A stretch of DNA of 64,000 nucleotides from Nitrosopumilus sp. Its GTDB lineage: Archaea > Thermoproteota > Nitrososphaeria > Nitrososphaerales > Nitrosopumilaceae. The first letter of the stretch is position 1. Each line of letters starts with the position of its first letter. Of the stretch, positions 44,939-52,926 are shown one piece after another. The stretch is from NCBI RefSeq assembly GCF_025699255.1, contig NZ_JAILWA010000002.1, positions 35,985 through 99,984 of the forward strand, read 5' to 3'. The notes under the pieces are model-generated. The model was given only the letters and a program-made list of their open reading frames with translations. It was not told where the DNA came from and did not search any database. The position numbers and the translations under genes are program-made.

Positions 44939-45853
44939 TCAGATAAAAGTTAACCAAGGCAAGAATCTTTCATCCTTGCCCATAACTACATCTGTAAATG
45001 ATTTTTGTAATGCTTTGGTAATGACACCCATTTTTCCTGTTCCTATCTTTACCTTGTCAATTTGAGTTACTGATTTTACTTCAGCTGCAGTTCCTGTCAT
45101 AAAAATTTCATCGGCATTATACAGGTCATCTCTCTCTAAATCCCGTTCGATTACAAATCCCCCATTTTCTTCTATTATCTGTATTATACTGTCTCTAGTT
45201 ATTCCGTCCAAGCCTCCTGCAGAAAGTGGAGGAGTTTGAATGATGTCATCTTTTACAATAAAGATATTCTCAGCACTCCCTTCTGCTACTTTACCATGTG
45301 AATTTAGCATAATTGCTTCATCATATCCATTTTCTAATGCTTCCATTCTTGCAAGAGCTGCGTTTGCATAGTTTGATGCAGCTTTTGCTTGCATTGGCTG
45401 AGATCTTGAATCAATCTTTGTCCAGCTTGAAACCTTGCATTTTGCCCCTGAAAATTTACCGGCTTTTGATTCACCCATCTTCCATTCCCAGCATGAAATT
45501 GAAATATCCACTTTGTTTGTGGTTGGGGTCAATCCCATTGTTCCATACCCATAGTATGCTAATGGTCTGATGTATGATTCTTTGAGTCCACTAGATTGAA
45601 CTGTTTTGATTATGGCATCTGAAATTACTTTTTTTGAAAATTGCATTTTCATTGAATATAGCTTTGCAGATTTGAAAAATCTATCAACATGTTCTGGTAA
45701 TCTGAAAATTGCTGATCCATTTGGCGTATCATAACATCTAATCCCTTCAAAAATTGATGTTGAATAATGTAATGCATGAGTTAAAACATGAACTTTGGCA
45801 TCTTTGAATGGTACTAATTTCCCATTCATCCATATTTTACCCACTTCTTTCAT
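44939..45853 (-). CDS. ilvE: Branched-chain amino acid aminotransferase
   Basis: The 304-residue fold-type IV aminotransferase begins with GKIWMNGKLVPFKDAKVHV and has HYSTSIFEGIRCY, the PLP lysine K157 in QAKAASNYANAALA and the Glu motif EGSAENIFIVK. It makes valine, leucine and isoleucine from 2-oxoacids. It is close to an aspartate kinase gene but separated from it by a small gene on the other strand. Confidence 0.93.
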   Translation of the reverse strand: MKEVGKIWMNGKLVPFKDAKVHVLTHALHYSTSIFEGIRCYDTPNGSAIFRLPEHVDRFFKSAKLYSMKMQFSKKVISDAIIKTVQSSGLKESYIRPLAYYGYGTMGLTPTTNKVDISISCWEWKMGESKAGKFSGAKCKVSSWTKIDSRSQPMQAKAASNYANAALARMEALENGYDEAIMLNSHGKVAEGSAENIFIVKDDIIQTPPLSAGGLDGITRDSIIQIIEENGGFVIERDLERDDLYNADEIFMTGTAAEVKSVTQIDKVKIGTGKMGVITKALQKSFTDVVMGKDERFLPWLTFI

Positions 45854-45876
45854 AGGAGAGCAAAAAATACATGCTA

Positions 45877-45886
45877 ATTTAAAGAA
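45877..45886 (-). promoter_or_regulatory. TATA-like element of ilvE
   Basis: On the minus strand TTTAAATT lies about 26-32 bases before the ilvE ATG at 45853. This spacing suits a very short or absent leader. Confidence 0.4.
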
Positions 45887-45948
45887 TTATTTTTCTAACT
45901 TTTATTCAATATCTCAAACTACATATCTGATTAATTGTAAATTCTAGT

Positions 45949-46155
45949 ATGGAATGGACACTGGGCTTTGCTGGAATTGTATGCCTTGTGGTGGGTTTGA
46001 TTGGTCAGGCTTTTGAGATGAGAAAAATACGTTTGACTGTATACAAAGATGAGGATTTAGGCTCAGCCAATATTTTCATGAATAAGAAAAATTTCAAGTG
46101 GTATGCGTTATTGGGTATTGGAATTATTTTGTGGTACGCAGCTGAGCGTATGTGA
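45949..46155 (+). CDS. Small two-helix membrane protein
   Basis: A 68-residue protein with an N-terminal helix (about 5-19), a central polar stretch with basic and acidic residues (RKIRLTVYKDEDLGSA) and a second helix (about 51-64). Function not recognised. It is followed directly by the promoter and body of a candidate structured RNA. Confidence 0.6.
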   Translation: MEWTLGFAGIVCLVVGLIGQAFEMRKIRLTVYKDEDLGSANIFMNKKNFKWYALLGIGIILWYAAERM

Positions 46156-46158
46156 ACA

Positions 46159-46184
46159 GATCTATATAGATCAGGTCTAAATAC
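46159..46184 (+). promoter_or_regulatory. Palindrome and TATA-like box before a candidate small RNA
   Basis: A perfect 14-base palindrome GATCTATATAGATC (46159-46172) is followed after 3 bases by TCTAAATAC (46176-46184). The second element has the form of an archaeal TATA box, predicting a start at about 46205. The 11-base half CTATATAGATC recurs 4 bases upstream of a similar box ahead of pstC (54001), so it may be an operator. Confidence 0.45.
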
Positions 46185-46204
46185 TAGAAATTGCAACGTA
46201 TAGT

Positions 46205-46300
46205 ATCGCGTGTTTTGGGTAACGCCGGACTAACTCTAGATAAAGGTCCAAGAACAAACCCATGATGGCGTTTACAGGTGAAAGCCCGTAACGCCACTCT
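46205..46300 (+). ncRNA. Candidate structured non-coding RNA with competing helices
   Basis: The 149-base gap between a small membrane protein gene and aspartate kinase has no coding signal but strong pairing. GGGT (46217-46220) pairs with ACCC (46258-46261); within it GGAC pairs with GTCC. GGCGTT (46267-46272) pairs with AACGCC (46290-46295) as a 6-base stem. The same AACGCC also occurs at 46221-46226, so the central GGCGTT can pair with either copy. GC content is clearly higher than in the surroundings. It lies at a suitable distance from a TATA-like box. It does not match tRNA, 5S rRNA or a complete RNase P or SRP RNA as I know them. Confidence 0.5.
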
Positions 46301-46304
46301 TACA

Positions 46305-47720
46305 CTAAATAAAATTAATATTTGAAATTTCTTGGTGTATTGCTTTAATGGCTTTTGTAATGTTGTCATGCGTATCTTCTACTACAATAATTATCCGTGA
46401 TGTCTCTTCCTGTGCATCCATGTTCAAAATATTTAATCCTGCTTCACCAATCTTTGCACTGGTTCTAGATGCCACTTGTTGAACTCTCCACATTTCATCT
46501 CCAATTAATGTAATTACTCCTCTATTGTATGTAATAGTTGCAAGTGAATCAAATGCTAAAAGATATTTCTCATTTCTTTTTACGTATTCTCCGTCAAGGA
46601 ATAATATTCTAGAAAATTCAATTCCATCTTTTGTAAATGGCGATAAAATAACAAATTCACTATAATGTTTGTCTTTTTCTAAAGATGTCAACAGTTTTTG
46701 AATTGCACTAGTTTCAATTCTAAAAATAGCACAATTTTCTTTACCTGTTACAATCTTGATGGGATGACCTTTTTGTTCTGGTAAATTTCTTTTAATTATA
46801 GTAATTTGTTCTGGATTTTTCATGTTTGTAATTGTAATTGGCATGTCTACTCCATTTTCTACAATTTCTTTGATTGCAATTGGATCTAAAATTTTCATTC
46901 CAAACATCCCTGCAAGTCTTGCCTCATTGTATGACAATTGCATCACTTCTCTTAGTTCAGAACTTACAATTTTTGGATCTGCAGAAACTACTGCACTATC
47001 CTTCTCAAAGTCTACACTTGTGTCATATTTTTTATGAAATAATATTCCTAAATCAGCAGCTGTTCTATCAGAACCCCCTCGCTCATATGTAGTAAGGATC
47101 CCATCTGTGGTTTTCCCTATGAATCCTCCAATAGTAACTACCTCGTTATTATCAACTAGTTCTGAAATTTTATCTATTTTTTCTCTGGATTCTGATGTTA
47201 GAAAGTTTGTAAATTCAATATTGTTATCAGTTATAATTGGCCAATCTTCAAAATCTACTCCTTCACTTTTGATCCCATTACTTCGCAGAATATGATTCAT
47301 GACATGTGACATCAAAATTTCTCCTGAGAATGCCAGTGCTTGAGAACGTACTTCGTTGGCAAACTCTTTGTTTTCAAATGCTTCATCTAGTGCTTTTTGT
47401 GCTTTTTCTAGGTGGGAATTTATCGTTTTTTTACAATTTTCTTTGTTATTTTCATCTACTAGTTCTAGAATCTTCTGATAGGTTGTCTTTACAACATCCA
47501 AAGATGGCATAATTCCCTTTTCTGCATTTCTTCCCTGTTCTAAAATAATGTCTGTCAATGAACGCTTTTTTTCATTGTAAATTGTTAATGGGGCTGAAAA
47601 AACCGTAATTACTTTAGAATTTTTTTTCAAATTTGTAATTCTTTGAATAATTTGAGGAATTGTTTCTCCATTGGGACCTAATGCACTGCCACCAAATTTG
47701 GCAACAATTAGTTTAGTCAT
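46305..47720 (-). CDS. Aspartate kinase
   Basis: The 471-residue protein starts with KFGGSALG, has IGGFIGKTTDG, YERGGSDRTAADLG and the aspartokinase stretch SYNEARLAGMFGMKILDPIAI, followed by two ACT regions (about 320-470; GVITLIGDEMW). It phosphorylates aspartate, the first step toward threonine, methionine and lysine. The ACT domains suggest feedback control by an end product. Confidence 0.9.
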   Translation of the reverse strand: MTKLIVAKFGGSALGPNGETIPQIIQRITNLKKNSKVITVFSAPLTIYNEKKRSLTDIILEQGRNAEKGIMPSLDVVKTTYQKILELVDENNKENCKKTINSHLEKAQKALDEAFENKEFANEVRSQALAFSGEILMSHVMNHILRSNGIKSEGVDFEDWPIITDNNIEFTNFLTSESREKIDKISELVDNNEVVTIGGFIGKTTDGILTTYERGGSDRTAADLGILFHKKYDTSVDFEKDSAVVSADPKIVSSELREVMQLSYNEARLAGMFGMKILDPIAIKEIVENGVDMPITITNMKNPEQITIIKRNLPEQKGHPIKIVTGKENCAIFRIETSAIQKLLTSLEKDKHYSEFVILSPFTKDGIEFSRILFLDGEYVKRNEKYLLAFDSLATITYNRGVITLIGDEMWRVQQVASRTSAKIGEAGLNILNMDAQEETSRIIIVVEDTHDNITKAIKAIHQEISNINFI

Positions 47721-47765
47721 AGTACTTTTTCAAAATCTCATGGCCTTCTATTAAGCATTTGATTG

Positions 47766-48782
47766 CTAAACCACCAATTTTTGAATAATTTCTGATGCGA
47801 TTATGGCACCGTCTGCATTTACTTGGTTTCGTTTTGATTCAAGTTTTTCTAAAATTAATTCTTCTAGTCTGTAAATGTCTTCAAAATAAAACCCCTCTTC
47901 TTTTGCATTGTCTTCTTGTTCAAAATGCCCTTTGATTGGTATGAATATTGCTGGTGTTCCGTAAGCTTTTGCTTCATCGATTGTCGATTTTCCTGCCAAA
48001 GAAATTAGAACATCAGCTGCAAAAATCAACTCATGCAAATTATCCACAAATCCTAAGTTTTTTACATTTTCAAATTTTTTGGTTACTGCTGGTCCTGAAA
48101 CTAGAACTATATCTACATCTTGATTAATTTTTGAAAGAACTTTTAATGCTTTTTCAATTAGAAACAATCCTGCATCAGTTCCTCCTATGGATATGATGAT
48201 TGTCTTTTTATCAAAACCAAATTTTTCTCTTAATTCTTCTCTATTATTTTTTGTTTGTCTAACTATTGGACCCACTCTTTTGATGTTATCTTCATCTTTT
48301 CCTTTTTCAGGAAAAATTACTAGATCACATTTTTTGATTATTTCTTGCATTGATTTGTTCATTTTTTTTTCAATAAATGATGCTATTCCTTTAGTGAAAT
48401 GCGTTTCTAAAACATCCGTTATCAGAACTGTAGGAATTTTTATCTCTTGTGAAATAGTTAATGATGCAAAATCTTCGTCACTGATTACCAAATCAGGCTG
48501 ATTCTTTTGTAGAATTTTTTCGGAAATGCTTTTACAATCCCTGTAGTATTGATAATAATTCCATAACCATTTTATTGGACTCTTTAATGTTCCATTCTCA
48601 ATCATAAATGATGGTGGATTGTATACGTCGTGTACATTGTAATCTAATTTTTTTAGAATTTTTGCAGCTCCACTGCCTGTAATAAAATTTGTTGAAACAT
48701 TTTCAAAATTATTTGCAATTGCAATATCTCGAGTAACATGTCCTAAACCAATTGGACTAGAAAAGAAACTAAAAACATTCAT
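47766..48782 (-). CDS. GT-B glycosyltransferase (family 28-like)
   Basis: The 338-residue protein starts with FSFFSSPIGLGHVTRDIAIA, has IISIGGTDAGLFLIEK in the middle and LISLAGKSTIDEAKAYGTPAIFIPI near the end, as in MurG/GT28 enzymes that bind UDP-sugars. It likely glycosylates a lipid or protein acceptor. It lies outside the main glycan island. Confidence 0.82.
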   Translation of the reverse strand: MNVFSFFSSPIGLGHVTRDIAIANNFENVSTNFITGSGAAKILKKLDYNVHDVYNPPSFMIENGTLKSPIKWLWNYYQYYRDCKSISEKILQKNQPDLVISDEDFASLTISQEIKIPTVLITDVLETHFTKGIASFIEKKMNKSMQEIIKKCDLVIFPEKGKDEDNIKRVGPIVRQTKNNREELREKFGFDKKTIIISIGGTDAGLFLIEKALKVLSKINQDVDIVLVSGPAVTKKFENVKNLGFVDNLHELIFAADVLISLAGKSTIDEAKAYGTPAIFIPIKGHFEQEDNAKEEGFYFEDIYRLEELILEKLESKRNQVNADGAIIASEIIQKLVV

Positions 48783-48830
48783 GATTTTCTCATGTTTTAA
48801 TCAAATTTCTAGATTTTTACCTGTCTCAAA

Positions 48831-48840
48831 GTTTAAATGG
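48831..48840 (+). promoter_or_regulatory. TATA box of tRNA-Val
   Basis: GTTTAAATGG lies 22-31 bases before the first base of tRNA-Val, the expected place for an archaeal TATA box. Confidence 0.55.
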
Positions 48841-48861
48841 ATTTTAACAAGGTAGGTTTCT

Positions 48862-48936
48862 GGGCTCATAGTCCAGGTCGGTTATGACGTCGCCCTTACA
48901 CGGCGAAGATCCGGGGTTCAAATCCCCGTGGGCCCA
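48862..48936 (+). tRNA. tRNA-Val (anticodon TAC)
   Basis: A 75-base cloverleaf with acceptor GGGCTCA/TGGGCCC (one T-G wobble), anticodon stem TCGCC/GGCGA with loop CTTACAC (anticodon TAC), and T-arm CGGGG/CCCCG with loop TTCAAAT. No CCA is encoded and the discriminator is A. Confidence 0.95.
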
Positions 48937-48980
48937 TTTTTAATAATTATCTGTGACTGAATTTACATCTAATAATAAAA

Positions 48981-49004
48981 GATTGGGCCAAAATATGCCC
49001 AATC
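48981..49004. other. Perfect 8-base inverted repeat after tRNA-Val
   Basis: GATTGGGC and GCCCAATC are separated by 8 bases. The hairpin is GC-richer than the gap around it. No T-run follows, so it is not a standard terminator; it may be a processing or binding site. The rest of 48937-49100 shows nothing else recognisable. Confidence 0.5.
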
Positions 49005-49104
49005 CTTGGACGCTGGTAAACTATGACAAATAACTCTTGTAGGAATACCATTTTTTCATAAAGTGATTTTGCTTAAAAGAGAATAGTAGAAATTATCAGT
49101 ACGA

Positions 49105-49113
49105 TCTAAATAC
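49105..49113 (+). promoter_or_regulatory. TATA-like box before a second candidate small RNA
   Basis: TCTAAATAC is identical to the box at 46176-46184. Counting the usual distance gives a start near 49134, which is exactly where a closing helix begins. Confidence 0.45.
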
Positions 49114-49133
49114 TATTTTGAAAAACATGTTGT

Positions 49134-49192
49134 AATTGGAGCTGTCACCAAACAACTAATCGTTTTTGGTCTTAAGATCCAATTTTATTTAT
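49134..49192 (+). ncRNA. Candidate small RNA: nested hairpin with T-rich end
   Basis: AATTGGA (49134-49140) pairs with TCCAATT (49178-49184), and inside it ACCAAA (49147-49152) pairs with TTTGGT (49165-49170). The 3' arm runs into TTTTATTTATT, a likely archaeal terminator. A TATA-like box stands at the right distance upstream. No open frame of note is present. The size would be about 60 nucleotides. Confidence 0.42.
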
Positions 49193-49278
49193 TCCTCAAA
49201 ATTATTGAATAACAAATATCAAACAACTGTTCAAAAATCTCTACAGAATAGAGTGATTTTCTTTCTATTCGTTTATTG

Positions 49279-49461
49279 TTATATCACATCAAAAACTGGC
49301 TGTTTGTAATTCATATCCACTAGTTTACATGTAGAATGTATTTGCTCATCTGTAAAATAATGACATTTTTTACATTTGAATTTAATTGGCTCTCTACAAA
49401 CTGAACATGTTTGGTTCACATCCATTTCAATTCCACATTTTCTACATGAATCCATTTTCAT
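49279..49461 (-). CDS. 60-residue zinc-ribbon protein
   Basis: The protein has CRKC (6-9), CSVC (19-22), CKKC (30-33) and C45, a typical double zinc-ribbon layout with basic residues between. It could bind nucleic acid or proteins. Function unknown. The start may be ATG at 49461 or the second ATG two codons on. Confidence 0.65.
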   Translation of the reverse strand: MKMDSCRKCGIEMDVNQTCSVCREPIKFKCKKCHYFTDEQIHSTCKLVDMNYKQPVFDVI

Positions 49462-49567
49462 GACTAACTTATTTCATAATTCCCTATTATCCATGGTCAG
49501 CTATTAAGCTTACTTGTAATCTCCATGTTTTACCATGTTCTATCTAACTCCATCACTAACTATAATC

Positions 49568-49717
49568 ATGAAAAACCAACAAATCTCAAACTGGGATAAA
49601 ATGGTACACGCTCCATTCAAAAAAGTCATAAAATTTGACCTCCTCTGCATGGGAATAGGTGCAGTAATAGGAATGGGAATAGGTGCCTACTCTGTTGCTA
49701 GCGGTATATTCAGCTAG
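49568..49717 (+). CDS. 49-residue single-helix membrane protein
   Basis: From the ATG at 49568 the protein has a polar N-terminus with basic residues and one glycine-rich hydrophobic helix (about 26-47; GIGAVIGMGIGAYS). An upstream frame start at 49535 is less likely, because its first residues are not protein-like. The stop codon lies inside a terminator hairpin. Function unknown. Confidence 0.5.
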   Translation: MKNQQISNWDKMVHAPFKKVIKFDLLCMGIGAVIGMGIGAYSVASGIFS

Positions 49718-49733
49718 CAACAATTTCTTTTTT
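49694..49733 (+). terminator. Hairpin terminator overlapping the stop codon
   Basis: GTTGCTAGC (49694-49702) and GCTAGCAAC (49713-49721) form a perfect 9-base stem with a 10-base loop, followed by AATTTCTTTTTT. This resembles a bacterial intrinsic terminator. The stop codon of the small membrane protein (49715-49717) is within the stem, and the next gene starts 14 bases after the T-run. Confidence 0.65.
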
Positions 49734-49746
49734 ATAATAATGAATT

Positions 49747-50727
49747 ATGAATAGTGTTATGCAATTCCAATCTGTTGAACCGTCATACACCTCAAAGGAT
49801 GGATGTAGATTAGTTTGGCAAGGTATAGATGAAGATGATACTGATGTAATAATTCTCAACAAAACAGAATTGAATAATCTTGTTGAAATTTTCAAAAATA
49901 ATTCAGTAGGTGAAGTGGAACTAGAAGATCAAACAAGCTTTATTAGAATTAATTCCGATGTTACACAGTTTATCTTAACAAATCATAGATTACTTGAAGC
50001 AAAAACAACTGACATTCAAGAGAAACTTTTAGAATTTGCCAAAGTTCCTCATGAACCACAATATGTGTATATTGGAACCAAAGAATTCTATCCGTCTATA
50101 TGGATTAGAGATGACACCAAAGTCAAAGAAGAAGCTGATTCTAAAGAAACAAAAAAATCTCTGATACAAGCTATTTTGTCATCTGAGCCTGAAAAAATAA
50201 GACAGGATCTTTCCCCAACTGATCTGTTTAGAGTATTTTCAACTCGACGTTCTACTAGAAAATTTGATAAAACTAAGGTAGAGGATTGGAAAATTGATAA
50301 AATCTTATCAGCTGCAGATGTAGCACCTTCTGCTGGAAACTTTCAAGGATTTCAGGTATTTCTAATCAAAAATAAAACAACAAAGGAAGCACTTGTTGAA
50401 GCTGCAAACAATCAACCTTATGTTAATGCCCCTGTAGTTCTAGTTTTTTGTATGGATCCTTCAAGAGTCAAACTCAAATTCCCCTCAGAAATTCTTGATA
50501 AATTCTCATTACAGGATGCAACAATTGCTGCAGCATTCTCATTACTTGCTGCTTCAGGAGTGGGGTTGAGTACTATTTGGATAGGAATGTTTGATGAAGA
50601 TAAAGTCAAAAAGATTTTGGGTACTGATCTTAGACCATCATCCATTTTATGTATTGGATATCCTGACAAGAAAAAACCTCCAAAATCAAGAAGAAAACTC
50701 AAAGATCTCATCAAAGTGATTGAATAA
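49747..50727 (+). CDS. Nitroreductase-family protein with a unique N-terminal domain
   Basis: The 326-residue protein has a nitroreductase domain from about 158 (FSTRRSTRKFDKTKV, APSAGNFQGFQVFLI, IGYPDKKKPPKSRRKL), which binds FMN. The first 140 residues are a separate, unrecognised domain (VWQGIDEDDTDVIILNKTEL, TQFILTNHRLLEA). Nitroreductases usually have about 200 residues, so this is a fusion. It lies upstream of a regulator and the Pst genes. Confidence 0.8.
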   Translation: MNSVMQFQSVEPSYTSKDGCRLVWQGIDEDDTDVIILNKTELNNLVEIFKNNSVGEVELEDQTSFIRINSDVTQFILTNHRLLEAKTTDIQEKLLEFAKVPHEPQYVYIGTKEFYPSIWIRDDTKVKEEADSKETKKSLIQAILSSEPEKIRQDLSPTDLFRVFSTRRSTRKFDKTKVEDWKIDKILSAADVAPSAGNFQGFQVFLIKNKTTKEALVEAANNQPYVNAPVVLVFCMDPSRVKLKFPSEILDKFSLQDATIAAAFSLLAASGVGLSTIWIGMFDEDKVKKILGTDLRPSSILCIGYPDKKKPPKSRRKLKDLIKVIE

Positions 50728-50766
50728 CTTACAATCCTTTTTATCTTGCATTGAGTATTATTCTTG

Positions 50767-51567
50767 ATGACTGATCTTATAGATAAGACTGCAGATTATG
50801 TTTTAGAGCTTGCAAGTTCACAACGGTTAAGCATTTTGATTGGATTGCTTGCAAAAAATAATACCCCTACTGCTTTTGCAAAAGAAATTGATGCAACAAA
50901 ACAAGAGGTCCATAGAAATTTCTTACGCTTAGAAAAAGCAGGATTAATTAAAAAAAATGTTGGTGGAAAATATTCTCTAACCACATTTGGACAAACTATT
51001 TGTACACAGGTTCCATCACTTGTATTTTTCTCCAAGAATAGAAAATATTTTGAAGAGCATAACTTTGGAGATGTTCCTCACAAGTTTCAGATGCGTTGTG
51101 GTCAACTTGCAAATGCACAATACATCAAAGGAGTTTCAAAAGTTTTAGAACAGTGGAAAATAATTTACAAAAATTCTGAGCAATATGTCTATGAGATTCT
51201 ATCTGATGTTCCTTTGGATTTGATAGAGCCTTTAGTAAAGAAAATCAAAAAAGGAGTGAAATTCAACTATGTTTTTTCAGAATCTGCAATTGTTCCCAAA
51301 GGGCGAAAAACTCTTCTAAAAAAATTGGGATTTGATAAATTAATAGAAAAAGGCCTAATTGAGCGTAAAATGGAAAAAAATGTCCAAACTGTGGTTGTTC
51401 TAAATGAAAAAGAAGCCTGTTTGATGTTTCCTACTCTTGATGGTGAATCTGACATTAGTGAGATGTTTTATTCAGATGATCCAATGTTCCATGAGTGGTG
51501 TCTTGACTATTTTAGATACTGTTGGTATGGATCTGACATATTTAGAGAAAATAAGCTAAAAGAATAA
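50767..51567 (+). CDS. Winged-helix transcription regulator (FilR1/ArsR-like)
   Basis: The 266-residue protein has an N-terminal winged helix (about 12-70; ILIGLLAKNNTPTAFAKEI, TKQEVHRNFLRLEKAGLI) and a C-terminal domain (about 125-255) of the DUF1724/FilR1 type (KGVKFNYVFSESAIVP, VQTVVVLNEKEACLMFP). Such proteins regulate metabolic genes in archaea. It lies just before pstS, so it may control phosphate uptake; this is a guess from position. The start may be TTG at 50764 or ATG at 50767. Confidence 0.8.
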   Translation: MTDLIDKTADYVLELASSQRLSILIGLLAKNNTPTAFAKEIDATKQEVHRNFLRLEKAGLIKKNVGGKYSLTTFGQTICTQVPSLVFFSKNRKYFEEHNFGDVPHKFQMRCGQLANAQYIKGVSKVLEQWKIIYKNSEQYVYEILSDVPLDLIEPLVKKIKKGVKFNYVFSESAIVPKGRKTLLKKLGFDKLIEKGLIERKMEKNVQTVVVLNEKEACLMFPTLDGESDISEMFYSDDPMFHEWCLDYFRYCWYGSDIFRENKLKE

Positions 51568-51578
51568 TGAATTTTTTT

Positions 51579-51586
51579 CTATATAG
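51579..51586 (+). promoter_or_regulatory. CTATATAG palindrome upstream of pstS
   Basis: This 8-base palindrome lies 65 bases before the pstS ATG. The same core is found 80 bases before pstC (54001-54008) and before the small RNA candidate (46162-46169). It may be a shared operator or only a TATA-type sequence. Confidence 0.3.
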
Positions 51587-51650
51587 TATATGGAACTAAT
51601 GTAATCTATGACTAGCATTTGTAAATAAAATTTTCAAACCAGTTTAATCA

Positions 51651-52901
51651 ATGAAGACAAAAACATCGTTACTGATTTTATTAACTGCACTTGGAGCTAT
51701 AGTTACTCCATTATACGCAGAAGCAGCAACATCCCCTGATGTACCTGATCCAAATCAAGAATTTACTTTGACTGGCGCAGGAGCAACATTCCCATTTCCA
51801 CTCATCGATCTATGGAGAGTTGAATACAACAATGTATACAACAACGTAAATCTAAACTATCAATCAATTGGCAGTGGCGGTGGAATAAAACAGCATATTG
51901 AAAAAACTGTAAATTTTGCAGCATCAGATAAACCCATGAGTCAAAAAGAAAGAGACATTGCAACAGGAACATTACATATTCCAGAGTCAATTGGAGGCGT
52001 TACTGTTGTTTATAATCTTCCTGAAGTTCCAAACAAAGGTCTAAAGCTTACAGCAGAAGCCGTTTCAAAAATTTTCTTAGGAGAAATTACAAGATGGAAT
52101 GATCCTATAATAGCTTCACAGAATCCGGGATTAAATCTCCCTGATCATGAAATTGTTACAGCACATAGATCCGATGGTTCAGGAACCACTTTCATATTTA
52201 CAGATTATCTGGCTACTGTTAGTCCAAAATGGGATGAACAGATAGGAAAAGGAAAATCTGTACCATGGCCTTCAGGTCTTGCAGCTGCAGGAAATGAAGG
52301 TGTTGCAGGTATTGTAAAGTCCACCGAATACTCAATTGGCTATATTGAACTTGCGTATGCATTCCAAACCGGAATGAGTTTTGCATCAATACAAAATGCA
52401 GATAAAACTGCCTTTATTGAGCCTACGCTAGACAGTATTTCTGCTGCATCTAGTGGAGTAGCAGATACTTTACCTTCATCTGAAGATAGTTGGGTTGATG
52501 TATCGTTAGTTAATGCACCAGGATCTGATTCATATCCTATTGCAAGTTTTACGTACTTGCTAGTCTATGATGATCTAAAATCTGTAACTGATAGCAAAGC
52601 ACAAGCAAAAGCTGTCATCCATATGATATATTGGATGATTACTGATGGACAAGAATTCTCATCTAGTTTACTATATGTTCCACTTGCAGATAAAGTGGTA
52701 GAACTTGGTAAACATGGTCTCTCCCAAGTAACCTATGATGGAGAAACTCTTTGGAATTATGAAGCTGATGCAAGTACAGATTTGGGAATTCCACAATGGA
52801 TTAGAGATAATGCAAAGTGGTGGTCTGAAGGATTGATAACTGATCAAGACTATATCAATGGATTACAATATCTAATCCAACAAGGCATTCTCAAAGTCTA
52901 A
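51651..52901 (+). CDS. pstS: Phosphate-binding protein PstS with C-terminal thaumarchaeal module
   Basis: The 416-residue protein has a signal peptide (about 1-24, ending YAEAA), then the PstS fold: TGAGATFPFPLIDLW, GSGGGIKQHIE, AASDKPMS, HRSDGSGTTFIFTDYL, all phosphate-binding loops. The last 40 residues are a distinct module (PQWIRDNAKWWSEGLI, QDYINGLQYLIQQGI) that recurs in thaumarchaeal exported proteins, probably for surface contact. It binds phosphate outside the cell and hands it to PstCA. It is separated from pstCAB by the AbrB-PhoU gene on the other strand. Confidence 0.92.
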   Translation: MKTKTSLLILLTALGAIVTPLYAEAATSPDVPDPNQEFTLTGAGATFPFPLIDLWRVEYNNVYNNVNLNYQSIGSGGGIKQHIEKTVNFAASDKPMSQKERDIATGTLHIPESIGGVTVVYNLPEVPNKGLKLTAEAVSKIFLGEITRWNDPIIASQNPGLNLPDHEIVTAHRSDGSGTTFIFTDYLATVSPKWDEQIGKGKSVPWPSGLAAAGNEGVAGIVKSTEYSIGYIELAYAFQTGMSFASIQNADKTAFIEPTLDSISAASSGVADTLPSSEDSWVDVSLVNAPGSDSYPIASFTYLLVYDDLKSVTDSKAQAKAVIHMIYWMITDGQEFSSSLLYVPLADKVVELGKHGLSQVTYDGETLWNYEADASTDLGIPQWIRDNAKWWSEGLITDQDYINGLQYLIQQGILKV

Positions 52902-52926
52902 TTTTTTTCTATTTTTTATTTTTTTA
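52902..52926 (+). terminator. T-rich terminator between convergent pstS and AbrB-PhoU genes
   Basis: Three T-runs of six to seven bases follow the pstS stop at once. Archaeal RNA polymerase ends on such oligo-T stretches without a hairpin. Confidence 0.5.

Noticed and set aside
46205..46300. RNase P RNA, SRP RNA or 5S rRNA as identity of the structured RNA
   Set aside because: The element is too short for RNase P or SRP RNA and lacks the 5S core motif; a few short resemblances were not enough.
46184..46369. 61-codon minus-strand frame over the structured RNA candidate
   Set aside because: It covers the end of aspartate kinase in another frame and has no protein-like pattern.
49535..49567. 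Upstream ATG for the small membrane protein
   Set aside because: ATG at 49568 gives a basic N-terminus followed by one helix, more typical of such proteins.
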